Shown here: in pieces, positions 33,152 through 42,385 of the stretch | How positions within the stretch are numbered: the first letter of the stretch is position 1 | How the letters are laid out: every line of letters starts with the position of its first letter | NCBI RefSeq assembly: GCF_001753675.2 | Contig: NZ_MJUW02000019.1 | Coordinates: 36,666-90,587, forward strand | Direction of reading: 5' to 3' | Length of the DNA stretch: 53,922 nucleotides | Source of the DNA: Candidatus Brocadia sapporoensis | Lineage (GTDB): Bacteria > Planctomycetota > Brocadiia > Brocadiales > Brocadiaceae | Position numbers and translations under genes: made by a program | Notes under the pieces: generated by a model | Told to the model about the DNA's origin: nothing | The model's input: only the letters and a program-made list of their open reading frames with translations | The model's database searches: none

Positions 33152-36100
33152 TCATATAACCTTCCACCTGACCATAAACAGTTCTATTGTTTCCATTTTC
33201 TGTTTCAACCGCACCTCAATTTCTTCAATGAGTTGCTCTTTTTTGTTATCTACCTCATCCTGTGCCTGGTATAGGCTCAGACGTAAGGTATTTCGTTTCT
33301 TTTCCATTTCTTTTATCTGCCGGTGAGTATTTACCTTTTCCTCCAGATTCAGGATTTTTTTTGTTTCCGTTTTGCGACATTTTATCTCTTTATCTAATTC
33401 TTTCAATTCAATTTCCATACTGCTTTTCACATCTTCTGCCCACGTGTCTAATTTTTCCATCTCGGTATCAAAGTAACCTGCATTGCGTTCTGCATTCATC
33501 TGCAGGATTTCGGCTTGCTGTCTTTGGGCTATTTGAGTCATATGACTCATGACATGATAATATGACCCGAACTCTCCTTCCATATTACCAACCCCTGAGT
33601 CTCCTTCGATATTACCCACCCCTAAATCCCCTCCCAAGAGGGGACTTTTGCGCTCCCCTCCCGAGAGAAAACTCTTATGCTCCACTCTCGAGCCTTCGTC
33701 GTGAGCACTCAGTCGAACGAGGGGATTGGAGGTATGTTTATTCCCCTCGTGAAGTATTCCCGTCTTATTCCCCTCTTGAGATATTCCCGTCTTATTCCCC
33801 TCTTGGGAGGGGCAAGGGGTGGGTTTATTTTCCGGAAAAGGACTTATTGTTGCAGGCAGTGAAAACAGCCTTCTGCATTGCTCCGCATCCATTTCTAAAT
33901 CTTCATCAGTAATCCCACAGAGTAGGACATGATCTTCGGTTTCAAACGAATGAATAGTCAGGTTGATTACTGATAAATAACCAGATTTTCCAACAAATGA
34001 CTCAAGTATGGAAATTTTCGTGGATGAATCTGAATAATTGAAAATCAGTCCGCTTAGGCTGTTTATCGGGGCTTCATCTTGAAAAGATTTGCACCGTTCA
34101 ATAATACGCTGCGCTAAGGGGTGTCCGATTCTGTAAATATTGACGTCGCCGATGCTCCTTCCAAGCTTGTAAGGGCCTGGATGTATCTTTTCGCCTGCAA
34201 ATGGATTTTTCCGCAAGGTAAACGAGTATTCGTTTGTTACAAAATCCGCATAAGAGGCAAGGTAGTATTTGGTAATCTGCCATAACCAGTTTTCATACCG
34301 TGTCAGGTATTCCCTGCTTTCACGCAGGCTTACCTTTAATTTTTCGTGCACTTCTTCATCAAAATTTTCCAGAAGCTTTTGTCTGGCAGTTTTCAGGCGA
34401 TCTTCGATGTGTTCCTCTAATTCCTTTTGCAACTGGTCAAAAGAAAACTGTATCCCCTCCGGAGTCCTGCAATCCTGGTAAATCTGCGCAATGCGTTTTT
34501 CAAAATCAACCCCGGATTCGATGCTTCCCAATACCTCGTCGCTTGCGCCAAAGACACCGCTGAAAAGCCTGAATTTTTCGTCCAATATCTGATAAACCCT
34601 CTGGTCTGCCGCATTGTTTTTATTTAAAAAATTTACTACAATCACGTCAAACTTCTGTCCATAGCGATGGCATCTCCCAATCCTTTGCTCGATACGCTGC
34701 GGGTTCCATGGCAGGTCGTAATTTACCACCAAGGAACAAAATTGCAGGTTGATACCTTCGGCTGCCGCCTCGGTCGCTATCATAATTACCGCCTCGTCTT
34801 TAAAGTGATCAACTATTGCGGCGCGTAAATTTGCTGTCTTTGAATTTGTTATCGCATCGGTGTCATTATGCTTTTCCAGCCAACGCTGATAAATCTCACG
34901 GGATTCTGAGTCGTTGTTAGATCCGTTGAACAAGACTATTTTCCCTTTAAATTCTGTATTTTCGAGGATGTTTTTCAGATATTCCTGCGTTCTTGTTGAC
35001 TCGGTGAAGATGATAGCCTTCTTGCTGCCGCCCAGGCGTTCGGTTTCCGCAAAGCCTTTTTTGAGCGCGGTCAGCAGGACGTTACCCTTTGAGTTTCGGG
35101 CAATAGACTTTGCAAGGCGTTCAAATTCCCTGAGATCGTAAATTTCTTGCTGCATGTTCCTGATTTCTTCAGGAGAATATTGCTTCCCCTGTTCATCGGG
35201 AAGTGACTGCGGTTCTTCTTCGTCTTCCAGCCATTCGTCCTTTAATTCGCCAAAGGTTTCAAAGTTCTGCGCTATTGACCTTTCTACTTCTCCGTCTAAT
35301 TGTTTCTGCCTTTTCACAATATTCTCAAGCTTATCTGCCAGGGCTTCCAGTGTACCCGATATTGCAAAAGTAGATGATGCCAGTAATTTTCTCAGAATCA
35401 GAGTCATCAGTTGCCGCTGACCCGGCGGAAGCGCAAAAAGGTCTTCTCTTTGCAAATAGGCTGAGACCAGATCATAGAGTTTCTGTTCATCAGATGATGG
35501 AATAAATTCCTGTGTTATTGCTATTCTATTTGTGTATTTCACATATTCCAGTACCTGGTGGCGAAGTGTTCTTATACAGATAGGCTTTAATCGTTCTTTC
35601 AGACTATAAAAATTGTTCTCATCGGATAACCTGGAAAACTGGCTCTTAAAACTCTTTAAATCACCAAAGGTATAATCATCAATGACACTCACGAGGCCAT
35701 AGAGTTCTAAGAGAGAATTCTGAAGTGGTGTCGCCGTTAGGAGGATTTTTGGGGCATGGGCGACGGCATTTTTGACGGCATTGGCAATCTTGTTTTGCGG
35801 TTTGTAAACATTTCTCAAACGGTGGGCTTCATCAATAACCACTAAATCCCAGTTAATATTTCTGATATAGGCATCTTTTGACCTGGCAAAATGGTACGAG
35901 CAAATAATTATTTCGGTCTGGTTAAAGGGATTCAGATTCCCTTTTTTAATTCCCTGATTAAAAGAAGATGTCTCCAATATGAGTGACGAAAGGAAAAATT
36001 TATCCAGTAATTCCTGATTCCATTGCTGACGCAGGTTTGATGGCACAATGACCAGAATTTTTCTTTTTCTTTCAGCCCATTTTTGAGAGATAACAAGACC

Positions 36101-36316
36101 TGCTTCGATGGTTTTCCCCAGACCAACCTCATCTGCCAATATAGCGCCTTTAGAAAGCGGGGAATGGAAGGCGAACAAAGCGGCCTCAACCTGATGAGGA
36201 TTTAAATCTACCCGGGCATCTAAAAGAGAGGAAGCTAGCTTTTGCACGCTATCCGATGGATTGCGTTTTGTGAGTTCAAATGCAAAATATTTTGCATGAT
36301 ACGGCGTTATTTGCAT
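33152..36316 (-). CDS. SNF2-family helicase of the defence array
   Basis: The product is 1054 aa. Motifs in order are LADEVGLGKT (K68), VIDEAH (162-165), LLTATPLQNS, then ATEAAAEGINLQ and RIEQRIGRCHRYGQ, the SNF2/RapA-type layout. Residues about 827-909 are repeat-derived (KPTPCPSQEGN, SQEGNKTGI units, SPLLGGDLGVGN). The last 120 residues are a predicted coiled coil (EKLDTWAEDVKSSMEIELKE onward). SNF2 proteins move on double-stranded DNA and occur in DISARM and some restriction-modification islands. It is the first gene of the array, with a promoter directly upstream. Confidence 0.9.
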   Translation of the reverse strand: MQITPYHAKYFAFELTKRNPSDSVQKLASSLLDARVDLNPHQVEAALFAFHSPLSKGAILADEVGLGKTIEAGLVISQKWAERKRKILVIVPSNLRQQWNQELLDKFFLSSLILETSSFNQGIKKGNLNPFNQTEIIICSYHFARSKDAYIRNINWDLVVIDEAHRLRNVYKPQNKIANAVKNAVAHAPKILLTATPLQNSLLELYGLVSVIDDYTFGDLKSFKSQFSRLSDENNFYSLKERLKPICIRTLRHQVLEYVKYTNRIAITQEFIPSSDEQKLYDLVSAYLQREDLFALPPGQRQLMTLILRKLLASSTFAISGTLEALADKLENIVKRQKQLDGEVERSIAQNFETFGELKDEWLEDEEEPQSLPDEQGKQYSPEEIRNMQQEIYDLREFERLAKSIARNSKGNVLLTALKKGFAETERLGGSKKAIIFTESTRTQEYLKNILENTEFKGKIVLFNGSNNDSESREIYQRWLEKHNDTDAITNSKTANLRAAIVDHFKDEAVIMIATEAAAEGINLQFCSLVVNYDLPWNPQRIEQRIGRCHRYGQKFDVIVVNFLNKNNAADQRVYQILDEKFRLFSGVFGASDEVLGSIESGVDFEKRIAQIYQDCRTPEGIQFSFDQLQKELEEHIEDRLKTARQKLLENFDEEVHEKLKVSLRESREYLTRYENWLWQITKYYLASYADFVTNEYSFTLRKNPFAGEKIHPGPYKLGRSIGDVNIYRIGHPLAQRIIERCKSFQDEAPINSLSGLIFNYSDSSTKISILESFVGKSGYLSVINLTIHSFETEDHVLLCGITDEDLEMDAEQCRRLFSLPATISPFPENKPTPCPSQEGNKTGISQEGNKTGILHEGNKHTSNPLVRLSAHDEGSRVEHKSFLSGGERKSPLLGGDLGVGNIEGDSGVGNMEGEFGSYYHVMSHMTQIAQRQQAEILQMNAERNAGYFDTEMEKLDTWAEDVKSSMEIELKELDKEIKCRKTETKKILNLEEKVNTHRQIKEMEKKRNTLRLSLYQAQDEVDNKKEQLIEEIEVRLKQKMETIELFMVRWKVI
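33588..33835 (-). repeat. Expanded in-frame palindromic repeat inside the SNF2 gene
   Basis: This is the longest copy. It contains the core arms cccacccctaaatcccctcc and gaggggcaaggggtggg, a middle shared with the res copy (ccttcgtcgtgagcactc), and three tandem units with TTCCCGTCTTATTCCCCTC or similar. It encodes PSQEGNKTGI repeats, NPLVRLSAHDEGSR and SPLLGGDLGVGNIEG. Confidence 0.85.
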
Positions 36317-36324
36317 TGATTGAC

Positions 36325-36353
36325 AGTATACATAAATATCATTACTTTGTTAA
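36325..36353 (-). promoter_or_regulatory. Sigma-70-type promoter of the defence array, possibly leaderless
   Basis: On the minus strand TTAACA (36353-36348), a 17-nt spacer and TATACT (36330-36325) lie just before the SNF2 ATG at 36316. Only 8 nt separate the -10 box from the ATG and no Shine-Dalgarno sequence is present, so transcription would start almost at the start codon. Confidence 0.65.
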
Positions 36354-36786
36354 AAAACGTTTATGAAAAAATATTTTTAAGCCATAAGTGGAATTCGATT
36401 CAACTTACTACAAATCAATGCCTTGTGACTTGTTTTGTGCTTGTCTTATTCCTTTTGCTCCTGCTATCAATTGCACGCGTGAATTTTTCAATCAACCAAT
36501 AACAGGAGCAAAGGATTTGAGTATTTTTTCTGCAAACATTCCTCTGTTAAATACGTTTCTGAAAAATTTGCCTCTTGCTTTAGCTCAAAACAGTCGGCTA
36601 TCTTTACCCTCGTCATCTATGCCTTGTTCAAAGACTACATATTCCCATAAAAAAGGTGCTTTTACAGAGTAACACTTGAGCATATGAATTACTCTTATTG
36701 CTGCGGTATGCATTAAGTTGCAGGGTTATGAGACACAAGACTTTTTAGCTCTGGCTTTTTTTGGCACTTGCTCTGGTCTTGTAAAA
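36354..36786. other. Non-coding stretch upstream of the defence array
   Basis: No convincing gene is seen. One imperfect palindrome stands out: ccttttgctcctg (36451-36463) against caggagcaaagg (36503-36514), with one bulged base. Frames on both strands are broken and carry no recognised family. Confidence 0.4.
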
Positions 36787-37380
36787 TTATGAGTCCCTAT
36801 CCTGTAACCTAATAAACACATCAATTTTTATCTTAATCTCTTCCGCTTCATCCTTACCCAAAATAAGTTCAGCAAAATTTGTGGCAATATCTGCAGCCTG
36901 GTCCGAGGAAATACCCTTAACTTTTGAAATCCTCCACATACCATCTTCTATTATCAGTGTGCACTCCCCACTCCTCTCTTTCATAGGCAATCCACCACGG
37001 GCTAAAAGCGACTTGATTTCTTCCGGATTCTGTGTAATCCTCAGAGTTTCCTCCATGTCAGGAATCATGGAGTGAATTTTTATCTGGCAGGTGCTATCGC
37101 TTAAAGAAGTGCTTGTAATCTCCTGCCGTGCAGCATTATGGGCAAGATCAATAATTTCAGTAAGCCTTAATGGAGTTATCTTTTTAATATACTGTATGAG
37201 TTTCAGCCAATGGATAATTGTGGTATCCGACCCAGAGATGAAAGAATAAGCCCTTTCATAATCGTTGTTTCGTACTGCTTCGAGGTATTTCTCAACGATT
37301 GTCCCTGGCGAGTCCTGGGCACGGCTTAGCCCTGTAAAAACAATTACACTAATGAAGGCCGTTAAAACTGTTTTCTTCAT
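36787..37380 (-). CDS. Secreted NTF2-like (DUF4878-type) protein
   Basis: The product is 197 aa. MKKTVLTAFISVIVFTGLSRAQ is a signal peptide with cleavage expected after SRA. The mature start PGTIVEKYLEAVRNNDYERAYSF is typical of secreted NTF2-like/DUF4878 domains, and GECTLIIEDGMWRISKVKGI fits the closing strand of that fold. Role unknown; these domains are often small binding modules in the periplasm or on the surface. It is a single gene with a gap of about 270 nt to the divergent radical SAM gene. Confidence 0.65.
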   Translation of the reverse strand: MKKTVLTAFISVIVFTGLSRAQDSPGTIVEKYLEAVRNNDYERAYSFISGSDTTIIHWLKLIQYIKKITPLRLTEIIDLAHNAARQEITSTSLSDSTCQIKIHSMIPDMEETLRITQNPEEIKSLLARGGLPMKERSGECTLIIEDGMWRISKVKGISSDQAADIATNFAELILGKDEAEEIKIKIDVFIRLQDRDS

Positions 37381-37646
37381 AGTTACACTCCTTACAAAAA
37401 TTATAAAAGGTGTTTCGATTCGATTTTACCATGAACTGTATCATAATTTCTTAGACATTCAACCAAAAAGCGGGTAAAAATGCATCTATATACATTATAC
37501 ATTTGAGGAGTTGTTGAGTGATGTCGTTTTCGTTGCAAACGTTGCGTATCTCCGTTCGAGGAGAAAAAGATTAAAATGATTCAACCGCAACCTGTTCTTA
37601 CTTATGAGAAAAGCGAACCCTTGCTATTTATAAAGCGCCTTGAGAT
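37381..37646. other. Divergent intergenic region
   Basis: It separates the secreted NTF2-like gene (minus) from the radical SAM gene (plus). A 31-codon ORF at 37577 (MIQPQPVLTYEKSEPLLFIK) follows GAGGAG and overlaps the radical SAM start in another frame. It may be a leader peptide or chance. Confidence 0.3.
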
Positions 37647-40523
37647 ATGCAAACAAACGTGTTTCCCATAAAACCCCATGATTGCTTAAAATCCTCGCAG
37701 GAAATCCGGCGGTGGTATGATGAGAACTATCATTTACTTTCCCGGGCCGGTTTGTGGTTGAAGGGGGAGGAACCCAATACCATGGAGCCAGCCTTGTTTT
37801 ATCAGGCAGAGCTACGGTTCCTGGTTTGCAGGCTGTCAACATATCGTGATGTATCGGTTTCAATTTCTCATCCTTTGGTAGCTCAGATTGCTCAGGAGGT
37901 CGAAGGAGTCTTTACCGACTTCGCCTTCCTGCCCCCTCCCAAAGATCTCGGGATAATGACGGCTGCCCACATACCTCTTTGGAGTGGTACAACCACGAAA
38001 GAACCTCCGTGCGCGTTTGATGTGCTTGGTATTAGCAATTCCTTTGTCCTGGAATTACTGAACTTGCCAAAACTACTTCATTTTTCAGGTATTCCACTCT
38101 TCAAAAACGAACGCATGATGCACCAGGACATTCCATTTATTGTGCTTGGGGGGGCAAGTTCGGCAGTTACCTCGGTATTACATGGTCCGATAAAAGAACA
38201 GGGTTTTGGAGATCATTACGGACTTGTAGATGCCGTATTTATTGGAGAAGGGGAGTATTCTATAAAACAATTTCTGGAGATTGTAAAAAAGGGGAAATCT
38301 GCCGGTCTCAGAAAAGCTGATATTTTACGTGCGTGTCATGGAAAGGTCGATGGATTCTATGAACCGGACAAATACGAACATCGGTATGAGATGACTATAC
38401 AGAGCCGGCCGGAGATGTGGGTGGGAACTGGAAAAACTCAAGGCGGTTTGATAGAGATTTCGCCAAAAGAACCGTATGTGTCATATCCGGTAAAGAGCGC
38501 TACGGTGTATGACCTTGATCCGGTGAGAACCCTGGAGTCTGGTCCTATATGGTATGAAACCGAAAGCATTGGTACGGGAAGTCTGCAAATCAGCAATGGA
38601 TGCCCGTGCTTCTGCTCTTTCTGCGCAGAAAGCTGGGAGAAAAAGCCATACCGTGAACGGTCCTTATCAAAGCTTTTGGAAGCGCTGAAAGCAGCAAAAG
38701 CGCAGCAAGGGCTTGATACGGTAAACCTCTTCAGTTTTAATTTTAATACCCATACAGAGTTGTACCCCATGATCTTGTCTTTTTATCGGGAAATGGGCAG
38801 CGTCAGCCTGAAAAGTCAGCGATTTGATTTGCTGTCTGCGGACCGCTTCCTTGTCGAGGTGCAGCAGATAATCGGAAAGACGACGGTTAGCTGCGGAATG
38901 GAAGGTATTAGTGAACGATTACGTCGTTACCTGCACAAGAATCTTACCGAAGAACAGATCTATAAAGCCTGCGAATTCCTCTTTGAGAAGGGCATCCGGG
39001 AACTGAAAATATTTTTGATCTGCACGGGGTTGGAACAATCAGAGGATTTTAGCGAATTTGCAAGATTTGCGAAACGGCTGGATGATTTGAAAAGGATGAT
39101 GGATAGTAACGTACGCATGATTTTTAGCCTGACACCGCTCTATTATCCACCGCATACCCCCTTGCAATTTCACGAGTGCTTAACGGCTATTGAAGACAAA
39201 AAGAAAATCGGCAGGGAAGTTGAGCGTATATGCAAATTTCATGGTATGGAATTCCGGGAAAGCGCTTCCTATGAGGAAATATGGTTGACACAGTTACTGG
39301 CGATGGGAGACAGACGGCTAACTCCCGCTCTTATTCGTTCATCAATTACGGAAGGGTTTGTGTATTACCATGCCGTATCCAAGGAGTTACTCAGGAATTG
39401 GCGTATCTATTTGACAGACCTGGGATTGTCCGAAGAAAACTATTTCTGTGCAAAGGGAAAAGAATACGTCTTTCCCTGGGACGATATCGATCCAGGTATC
39501 TCAAAAAAATTTTTGTGGGAAGAATATGGGTGTTCAATTCATTTTGACGAACGTGAATATTGCCTGGGTCGTCCGCGCATCGAGGCACAATGCCTGGGGT
39601 GCGGGGCATGTCCAACGCCTGCACATATAAGGAAACTTATCCATCACACGGTCAACCAGCCATTTCTCAAAGAAGAAATTCTCAGGATTGCAGAGAGAAA
39701 GCGTAACAAGCTTGTTTTGCGGGTTGTTGTGGAGATTGAGTCCTCCCTGCGACTGGTCCCGAAACGATTTGTTGGTGTGGCTGCTGCGCGTGCTCTTATG
39801 CTCGCTATACCAGAAGTCATACCCTATTATCAATCATCATCTGCGCATGTACGGGATTTTGCCGAAGAAGCAGCCTTTGCTGATTTTACTCATGGCATTA
39901 ATGTTTATCACCTGGTGTTTCTATCGGAGGACAAGTCAAAAGATCTGCTGAACAATGAATTCCTTTCTCTGCGGGTCAACCATATACAGAAATATTGCCG
40001 GGGATTCAGGATTAAGGAATTCGTTTCAGATTCCGGTGATATGCCGGATGTGCATGGCATCCTTTACAAGATATGTTTCGCTAAAGAATTCACGGAGTCT
40101 TTCCTCCGGCAAAAATTGGGAGAATATCTGCACGCAAATTATGTCAGGCATACCCTGTTAAAGAGGGGCGGGCAGACGGTATTCAAGGTGGATACAAAAC
40201 ACAAGAAGAATGCAGTTGTTTTTTATGCAAGCATTTGCAAGGCCAGCCAAAGGGAAGAACCGGTTGCGGAATTTACTCTTTTCATGATGGTATCAAAACG
40301 CTTTCATATGCAGGAATTCCTGAAGGCCTGTTACGGTTTTGAGAGAAGGAAAGAAATCGTCTGTACGCAGATAGAGACCCTGGGATATTATAGAAAAAAT
40401 CAGCATGGTGCACGCTGTGCGGTGTGTAATGAATCCATTTCTGAAAGATTGCTCTTTGGCCAACCATTTGGCGAAAATCAATGCCTTGTGTGTAGCATAG
40501 ATAGGGGAAAGATATCCTGCTGA
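37647..40523 (+). CDS. Large radical SAM protein, probably B12-binding
   Basis: The product is 958 aa. Residues 319-326 are C-P-C-F-C-S-F-C, giving the CxxxCxxC cluster ligands C319, C323 and C326 plus an extra cysteine. The N-terminal third has FIVLGGASS and DAVFIGEGEYSIKQFLEIV, the pattern of cobalamin-binding radical SAM proteins, but a clear DxHxxG was not found. The C-terminal third has AQCLGCGACPTPAHIRK and a terminal CAVCN, then CLVC pair, likely metal sites. The reaction is unknown; relatives modify tRNA, lipids or tetrapyrroles. No strong ribosome binding site precedes the ATG. It is not in an obvious operon. Confidence 0.8.
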   Translation: MQTNVFPIKPHDCLKSSQEIRRWYDENYHLLSRAGLWLKGEEPNTMEPALFYQAELRFLVCRLSTYRDVSVSISHPLVAQIAQEVEGVFTDFAFLPPPKDLGIMTAAHIPLWSGTTTKEPPCAFDVLGISNSFVLELLNLPKLLHFSGIPLFKNERMMHQDIPFIVLGGASSAVTSVLHGPIKEQGFGDHYGLVDAVFIGEGEYSIKQFLEIVKKGKSAGLRKADILRACHGKVDGFYEPDKYEHRYEMTIQSRPEMWVGTGKTQGGLIEISPKEPYVSYPVKSATVYDLDPVRTLESGPIWYETESIGTGSLQISNGCPCFCSFCAESWEKKPYRERSLSKLLEALKAAKAQQGLDTVNLFSFNFNTHTELYPMILSFYREMGSVSLKSQRFDLLSADRFLVEVQQIIGKTTVSCGMEGISERLRRYLHKNLTEEQIYKACEFLFEKGIRELKIFLICTGLEQSEDFSEFARFAKRLDDLKRMMDSNVRMIFSLTPLYYPPHTPLQFHECLTAIEDKKKIGREVERICKFHGMEFRESASYEEIWLTQLLAMGDRRLTPALIRSSITEGFVYYHAVSKELLRNWRIYLTDLGLSEENYFCAKGKEYVFPWDDIDPGISKKFLWEEYGCSIHFDEREYCLGRPRIEAQCLGCGACPTPAHIRKLIHHTVNQPFLKEEILRIAERKRNKLVLRVVVEIESSLRLVPKRFVGVAAARALMLAIPEVIPYYQSSSAHVRDFAEEAAFADFTHGINVYHLVFLSEDKSKDLLNNEFLSLRVNHIQKYCRGFRIKEFVSDSGDMPDVHGILYKICFAKEFTESFLRQKLGEYLHANYVRHTLLKRGGQTVFKVDTKHKKNAVVFYASICKASQREEPVAEFTLFMMVSKRFHMQEFLKACYGFERRKEIVCTQIETLGYYRKNQHGARCAVCNESISERLLFGQPFGENQCLVCSIDRGKISC

Positions 40524-40944
40524 AGTATATATTTGATTTTTTTAACGTGAAATCCCATTTATGAATGGCCATGCACGGGGATGTCTTGCAATCAAGTTGA
40601 ATAAGTTGTAAATCAATAAAAGTATGGTATTATGATAATAGTCGAAATATTCCAACTAAAAACGGAGTGGGGTCATTCTTCGAAACACTTGGTTCTTATC
40701 CACTATATTTTGCAGATGAAAGAAAAATTGCGATTGTTATTACAGTGAATAAAGCTGTTACGGTACGTAATATACACAAGGCAAAATTTCTGGGTAAAGA
40801 AACAGAAATAATCGGAGAGGCCATAAAGAAAATAAAAGGTAAGGTGTGTCAAAGCCATAATCGGGTGGATGGGGCATATCATTATTATGCCTATCAATGA
40901 CCAACATCCGAAAATTTTTAAATCCCATCTTGAAAGGAGCGGCA
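40524..40944. other. Mostly non-coding stretch before the DUF2024 gene
   Basis: Apart from one possible small gene (next entry), no structure was recognised. The AAAGGAG ribosome binding site of the DUF2024 gene lies at the right edge. Confidence 0.35.
40667..40900 (+). CDS. Possible small basic protein, unrecognised
   Basis: A 77-codon frame from a GTG reads LGSYPLYFADERKIAIVITV, then RNIHKAKFLGKETEIIGEAI. It has a protein-like composition with a basic C-terminal helix. There is no strong ribosome binding site and no family match. It could be a small gene or a remnant. Confidence 0.35.
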   Translation: MGSFFETLGSYPLYFADERKIAIVITVNKAVTVRNIHKAKFLGKETEIIGEAIKKIKGKVCQSHNRVDGAYHYYAYQ

Positions 40945-41205
40945 ATGAAAGTGTCTGTTTATGATACGCACGTTGTAAAGAAAAATGGCATGAAGATGCA
41001 TTTTGATATTATTGTACCGGAAGACCAATCTCATGAAAAGGCTATTCAATACGGTCTCGAATACCTAAAAAGTGTGGGACAAGAGGGGCAACCGCTCACA
41101 ACAAAAGAATGTCGCTTCTGTCACATGGAAGAGGCGCCAAAAAATGTTGAAAAAGCCATTACAGAAAAAGGTTACTTCATCTATGAAATGGAAGGGTGCA
41201 ATTGA
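40945..41205 (+). CDS. DUF2024 family protein
   Basis: The product is 86 aa from the ATG at 40945, preceded by AAAGGAG; an in-frame start at 40897 is less likely. MKVSVYDTHVVKKNGMKMHF, then DIIVPEDQSHEKAIQYGLEY, matches the DUF2024 pattern, including the CRFCHMEEAP segment and the C-terminal GYFIYEMEGC. The function of the family is unknown; the Cys-x-x-Cys-His may bind metal. It precedes an aldo/keto reductase by 34 nt. Confidence 0.85.
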   Translation: MKVSVYDTHVVKKNGMKMHFDIIVPEDQSHEKAIQYGLEYLKSVGQEGQPLTTKECRFCHMEEAPKNVEKAITEKGYFIYEMEGCN

Positions 41206-41239
41206 GAAACAGTCTTTCTGATCTTAATGCGAGGTAAGC

Positions 41240-42094
41240 ATGGAATTCAAAAATCTGACAGATACAATTGCAGTACCTGTTATAGGCCTTGGAACATGGA
41301 CTATTGGCGGAGGAGATTTGGCAGACACGACACATGACAACGAAGACGTTTCTGCTATTGAAACGGCAATCAAACTTGGCATAACACATATTGACACTGC
41401 TGAAGCATATGCCCAGGGTCATACAGAAGAATTGATTGGGCGAGCAATCAGGGGTTATGACAGGAAGAGTCTGTTTATCACTTCGAAGGTTTCGCCGGAA
41501 CATTTAGGCTACGACAATTTAATTGCTTCAGCGAAGGGAAGCCTGCAGAGGCTACATACGGATTATATTGATTTATATCTGATTCATGCGCCAAACCCGG
41601 ACATCCCAATGCAGGAAACCATGAAGGCAATGGATTTTTTGATAGAGCAAAAACTGATTAGATGTATGGGGGTAAGTAATTTTGCGGTTGAGCAAATAAA
41701 AGAAGCGCAGAAATATACGAAAAACAAAATTGCCGCAAATCAAATTCAATATAATCTGCTTGTAAGAAACAAGGGTAGAGTAACGAATGATATGGAATCA
41801 AAAATAATTCCTTATTGTCAGGAAAACAATATTCTCATTATTGCCTGGAGACCTCTTGCAAAGGGCGAACTCGCAAAACCCGGGTTTAAAATTGTAGATG
41901 ACCTTGCAAAAAATTACAACAAGTCGCAGTCTCAAATTGCGATAAATTGGTTAATTTCTAAAAAGGGAATTGTTGTCATAACGAAATCAACAAAGATTGA
42001 ACACCTTAAACAAAATTTAGGCGCCATCGGCTGGAGATTAAGACAGGAAGATATTGACAGACTAAACAATGAATTTGTTGATTCTGGGACGTAA
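41240..42094 (+). CDS. Aldo/keto reductase
   Basis: The product is 284 aa. The TIM-barrel catalytic residues are visible in HIDTAEAY (Asp, Tyr), FITSKV (Lys) and LYLIHAP (His). The NADPH-binding part includes MGVSNF and VVITKSTKIEHLKQNLGA. It reduces aldehydes or ketones with NADPH; the substrate is not predictable. It may be co-transcribed with the DUF2024 gene, which ends 34 nt upstream. Confidence 0.9.
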   Translation: MEFKNLTDTIAVPVIGLGTWTIGGGDLADTTHDNEDVSAIETAIKLGITHIDTAEAYAQGHTEELIGRAIRGYDRKSLFITSKVSPEHLGYDNLIASAKGSLQRLHTDYIDLYLIHAPNPDIPMQETMKAMDFLIEQKLIRCMGVSNFAVEQIKEAQKYTKNKIAANQIQYNLLVRNKGRVTNDMESKIIPYCQENNILIIAWRPLAKGELAKPGFKIVDDLAKNYNKSQSQIAINWLISKKGIVVITKSTKIEHLKQNLGAIGWRLRQEDIDRLNNEFVDSGT

Positions 42095-42385
42095 ACGATT
42101 TGTAATTTTGGTAACATTTTAGATTTTTAAAAAAATTCCCGTAATGTTGTGATTGTCATACACGGCAATGGCAATTCATAAAAATTGCCACTGCAGATTG
42201 CACAAAAGCATTTCCAGAAAAGCTAAAGCAATGTCAATTTTGATTGTTTTCCGAAAGAAGAATAAAAGAATTTAGACAAGGCTCGGTGAAATCTTGAAAA
42301 CAGGGAACGGTTAAATGATTATTATTGTTCTAAAATAGAGCTAGGTTTTTTATTATGTGAATTGAAAGGAGGTTTTCAATTTACC

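Noticed and set aside
28715-33835. CRISPR-like repeats in the defence island
   Set aside because: Spacing is irregular, the copies lie inside coding frames, and there are no unique spacers of uniform length or cas genes.
33562-33912. Plus-strand frame reading YYPPLNPLPRGDF within SNF2
   Set aside because: It is the reverse reading of the palindromic repeat, which is open in several frames; SNF2 motifs continue on the minus strand.
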